7,817 bases of DNA. It comes from SAR202 cluster bacterium (GTDB lineage: Bacteria > Chloroflexota > Dehalococcoidia > Lucifugimonadales > JASMAO01). The position numbers were made by a program, and so were the translations under genes. A model generated the notes under the pieces. It searched no databases, had not been told where the DNA came from, and saw nothing but the letters and a program-made list of their open reading frames with translations. Where the stretch lies: the NCBI GenBank assembly GCA_030754315.1, contig JASMAO010000040.1, positions 1 to 7,817 of the forward strand, in the 5' to 3' direction. Shown here piece after piece: positions 6,107 through 7,817 of the stretch (its first letter is position 1; the number at the start of each line of letters is the position of its first letter).

Positions 6107-6916
6107 GTGAAACCGAAAATACTAATAACTGGAGCCAGCGGGCTGATCGGCGGTCTTGTGTTGAAGGCCCTCTGCAGAAAATACGATTTCACCACTGTGA
6201 ACAGGCGCAAGGTCGAAGGCTTCCCAACTACTCAGGCAGACATATCCGATTTGGAAGCCATCCTTCCGGCATTTAAGGGAATCGATTCCGTCCTCCATCT
6301 CGCCTCCCACACTGCGGGTAACAATTGGGACAAGCAGATGTCCGTAGACATCGGAGGTACATACAACGTATACGAAGCAGCGCGGAGAAGCGGAGTCAAA
6401 CGAGTCGTATATGCCAGCAGTGGGGGCACGATGCTTGGATACGAGGGGGATCAACCATACTTCGATATCGTGGCAGCTCAATACGACAAAGTTCCGGACC
6501 AGTGGCAGATGGTCACGCATGAATGGGCACCACGCCCAAACGACCTTTTTTACGTCGCAAAAGTCTGTGGCGAGGTAATAGGGAGATACTTCTCAGATCA
6601 ATATGGCATCTCGTCAGTCAATATTAGGCTCGGCGCAGTCCTAGCTGACGACAAGCCAACACTTAGACGCCACTATCCTGGCTATTTGAGCCAGGCAGAC
6701 TGCGTCCAAATGATTGACAAATGTCTCAGCGCGCCCGAATCTGTTCAGTACGATATCTTTGACGCCATCTCAGATAATCGCTGGCGGTGGCGTGATACCT
6801 CGCATGCCAACGATGTCCTTGGTTGGCAACCAGAAGGAAGCGCCGAAAACTACGAAATTGAGGACCAAGGCGGGCCACACCAAGTAAACAAAACGTTTGC
6901 CCTCCGTGAAGACTAA
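6107..6916 (+). CDS. NAD-dependent epimerase/dehydratase (extended SDR, uronate dehydrogenase-like)
   Basis: Cytoplasmic NAD(P)-dependent enzyme of the extended short-chain dehydrogenase family, 269 residues from GTG 6107 (TTG 6104 is equally possible). The cofactor loop TGASGLIGG is at 8-16, immediately after the first strand KILI. ADISDL (44-49) carries the Asp that usually contacts the adenine, and SVLHLAS (61-67) is the strand after it. YASSGG (102-107) contains the catalytic Ser region. The segment that normally reads YxxxK is NDLFYVAKVCGE (145-156): K152 is present but position 148 is Phe, with Tyr one residue later. The C-terminal ISDNRWRWRDTSHANDVLGWQP (221-242) and a following AENY recall uronate dehydrogenase (about 265 residues), which oxidises hexuronates. 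An inserted segment near 108-140 is longer than in that enzyme. The substrate is inferred, and a sugar or polyol acid is likely. Confidence 0.85.
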   Translation: MKPKILITGASGLIGGLVLKALCRKYDFTTVNRRKVEGFPTTQADISDLEAILPAFKGIDSVLHLASHTAGNNWDKQMSVDIGGTYNVYEAARRSGVKRVVYASSGGTMLGYEGDQPYFDIVAAQYDKVPDQWQMVTHEWAPRPNDLFYVAKVCGEVIGRYFSDQYGISSVNIRLGAVLADDKPTLRRHYPGYLSQADCVQMIDKCLSAPESVQYDIFDAISDNRWRWRDTSHANDVLGWQPEGSAENYEIEDQGGPHQVNKTFALRED

Positions 6917-6960
6917 CCAACGCATAGCATCCACTTGATTCACGGTATTGAGTTGGGTTC

Positions 6961-7100
6961 ACACACGAGTAACAACAGACAGCAACACCACACACACCTA
7001 TTGCAGTGATCCAAAGTTTAAGGATATCACCCTTAATACAACTCCCTTATACTTCTCCCAGCAGCCACCACTCCGCTTCCTGATACACCCCTTTCTTTCC
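6961..7100 (+). terminator. Candidate Rho-dependent termination region (C-rich, G-poor)
   Basis: Hand count gives 51 C against 14 G across these 140 bases, and 29 C against 4 G in the last 64 (7037-7100). A C>G bubble of this size soon after a stop codon, with many pyrimidine-C steps and little secondary structure, is what Rho utilisation sites look like. No intrinsic hairpin plus T-run was found after the SDR gene. This is an inference from composition only. Confidence 0.3.
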
Positions 7101-7172
7101 GAGTGTCGAACACGGCTACCAATGCATTAACCTAGCTAGTGCCAAGCCGTGGCCTCCCGGTTATATTGCGCC

Positions 7173-7202
7173 CTGAGTTTTCGATATAGACAATGGTATG
7201 AT
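7173..7202 (+). promoter_or_regulatory. Extended -10 promoter for the P-loop gene
   Basis: TGGTATGAT at 7194-7202 is an extended -10 of the same form as that at 3703-3711. The -35 is weak: CTGAGT at 7173-7178 (three of six, 18-base spacer). The predicted start near 7209 gives a leader of about 34 bases that includes the strong ribosome site GGAGGAG at 7229-7235. Confidence 0.45.
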
Positions 7203-7242
7203 CGTAGCAATTGGCACGAGAGTACAACGGAGGAGACAAACA

Positions 7243-7817
7243 ATGAGGTTAATCATTACTGGCTGCGAATACACTGGCAAAACGACTTTAGCCAACGGCA
7301 TCGCTAAGTGGATCGAAGAAACGCTCGGTCCGCCCATCCCCCAGGGTATGCCTCCATTCCACGACCATTTTACGTTTCCAGACATTGCCCATGGCGAGTT
7401 AACAGAAGAGGAATACGAGCAGGTTCGGGCCCTGAGTCCTCGGCTCAAGGCAATGATTCAGAACCACCAAATCCTGTACCATATGAACCCAGCGTTCTAC
7501 GCAGACCACGACAATATAATGGTCGGATTCCACATCGAAGATGCGGTCTATGGCCCACTGTACTACGGCTATGGTGACGACGGCAGTCGCTCTGCTATTG
7601 CCCGAAGTATTGAGAATCACATCATGGAAGTGGCCCGAGACACGGTCCTCATTTTACTCAAGGCGTCACCCGAGACGATCTCAAAACGGCTGAAGGAATC
7701 ACCTCATCCATTAGGAGTTCTCAGGGAGCAGGACATCGAGCACGTACTCGCCCGATTCGCTGAGGAGTGCGCTTCATCTACTCTCCGCTACCGGCTCACC
7801 TACGATACTAGCGAGAC
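7243..7817 (+). CDS. P-loop NTPase/kinase-like protein of unknown function, 3' end outside window
   Basis: The ATG at 7243 follows GGAGGAG (7229-7235) by seven bases, and the frame stays open for 191 codons to the window end. The N-terminus is strand plus Walker A: RLIITGCEYTGKTT, with the GxxxxGKT loop at residues 7-14. Later landmarks are FHDHFTFPD (39-47), LSPRLKAMIQNHQILYHMNP (64-83), IMVGFHIEDAVYGPLYYGYG (92-111), a strand VLILLKASPETISKRLKE (135-152) and an acidic helix around EQDIEHVLARFAEE (162-175). The strand followed by an R-containing helix resembles the LID/sensor part of nucleoside or thymidylate kinases, so phosphoryl transfer to a small molecule is the best guess. No classical Walker B DExx is obvious; the ED in HIEDAVY could serve. 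I do not know a characterised member. It appears to begin a separate transcription unit. Confidence 0.8.
   Translation, partial: MRLIITGCEYTGKTTLANGIAKWIEETLGPPIPQGMPPFHDHFTFPDIAHGELTEEEYEQVRALSPRLKAMIQNHQILYHMNPAFYADHDNIMVGFHIEDAVYGPLYYGYGDDGSRSAIARSIENHIMEVARDTVLILLKASPETISKRLKESPHPLGVLREQDIEHVLARFAEECASSTLRYRLTYDTSE

Larger units (their letters stand above)
6917..7242 (+). other. Gene-free gap between SDR and P-loop genes
   Basis: This 326-base gap holds no supported gene; the 60-codon frame at 6948-7130 has low-complexity composition, no ribosome site and no recognisable motif. It contains a CA-rich stretch (about 6975-6999), a short inverted repeat TTAAGG/CCTTAA (7018-7023 and 7031-7036), a pyrimidine-rich G-poor segment, and a candidate promoter at its end. 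No tRNA or known RNA was recognised. Confidence 0.5.

Noticed and set aside
6122..6520. 132-codon minus-strand frame
   Set aside because: It lies wholly opposite the SDR coding sequence, whose cofactor and active-site motifs are unmistakable.
7018..7036. Inverted repeat TTAAGG / CCTTAA
   Set aside because: A weak AT-rich stem, not followed by T residues and not near a start codon.
6948..7130. 60-codon frame in the gap after the SDR gene
   Set aside because: No ribosome site, low-complexity Thr/Pro-rich product, and explained by the G-poor, C-rich composition of the strand.

Overview
The window reads as bacterial chromosomal DNA of balanced base composition. Every supported gene is on the + strand. 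Most genes have a clear Shine-Dalgarno sequence and several use TTG or GTG starts. There are no rRNA or tRNA genes, no CRISPR arrays, no phage genes and no transposases. The mix of peptide-type ABC permease, D-aminoacylase-like and dihydroorotase-like amidohydrolases, AAC(3)-like acetyltransferase and uronate-dehydrogenase-like epimerase recalls metabolic gene clusters of free-living organotrophs. From memory of similar proteins, an uncultured Chloroflexota (SAR202-like) lineage is possible, but the sequence itself does not prove it.

Layout. Bases 2-592: 3' part of an aminoglycoside 3-N-acetyltransferase-family gene, cut by the window start. Bases 731-1920: a 62-codon reading frame with a signal-like N-terminus, overlapping by one base (TGATG) a DppB/OppB-type ABC permease. 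No partner permease, ATPase or full binding protein is present. Bases 1984-2211: N-terminal half of an SRPBCC-domain protein, apparently a truncated relic. Bases 2226-3611: a D-aminoacylase / N-acyl-D-glutamate-deacylase-like amidohydrolase. Bases 3748-4602: an unrecognised 284-residue protein with much higher GC at third codon positions than its upstream neighbour, and a good candidate promoter of its own. Bases 4648-5802: a second, unrelated amidohydrolase whose metal site appears to lack three usual ligands. Bases 6107-6916: a short-chain dehydrogenase/epimerase resembling uronate dehydrogenase, with Phe where the catalytic Tyr normally sits. Bases 6917-7242: a gene-free gap with a C-rich, G-poor stretch (possible Rho loading site) followed by a candidate promoter. 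Bases 7243 to the end: a P-loop nucleotide-binding protein of unknown role, cut by the window end.

How they might work together. Two amidohydrolases, a peptide-type permease and a sugar-type dehydrogenase suggest uptake and breakdown of small amide or N-acyl compounds, but this is inferred only from proximity. The orphan permease and half SRPBCC gene suggest the region has been eroded or rearranged. No defence system or other clearly new multi-gene system is visible. The most novel material is the 3748-4602 protein, the P-loop protein, and the altered active sites of the second amidohydrolase and the dehydrogenase.
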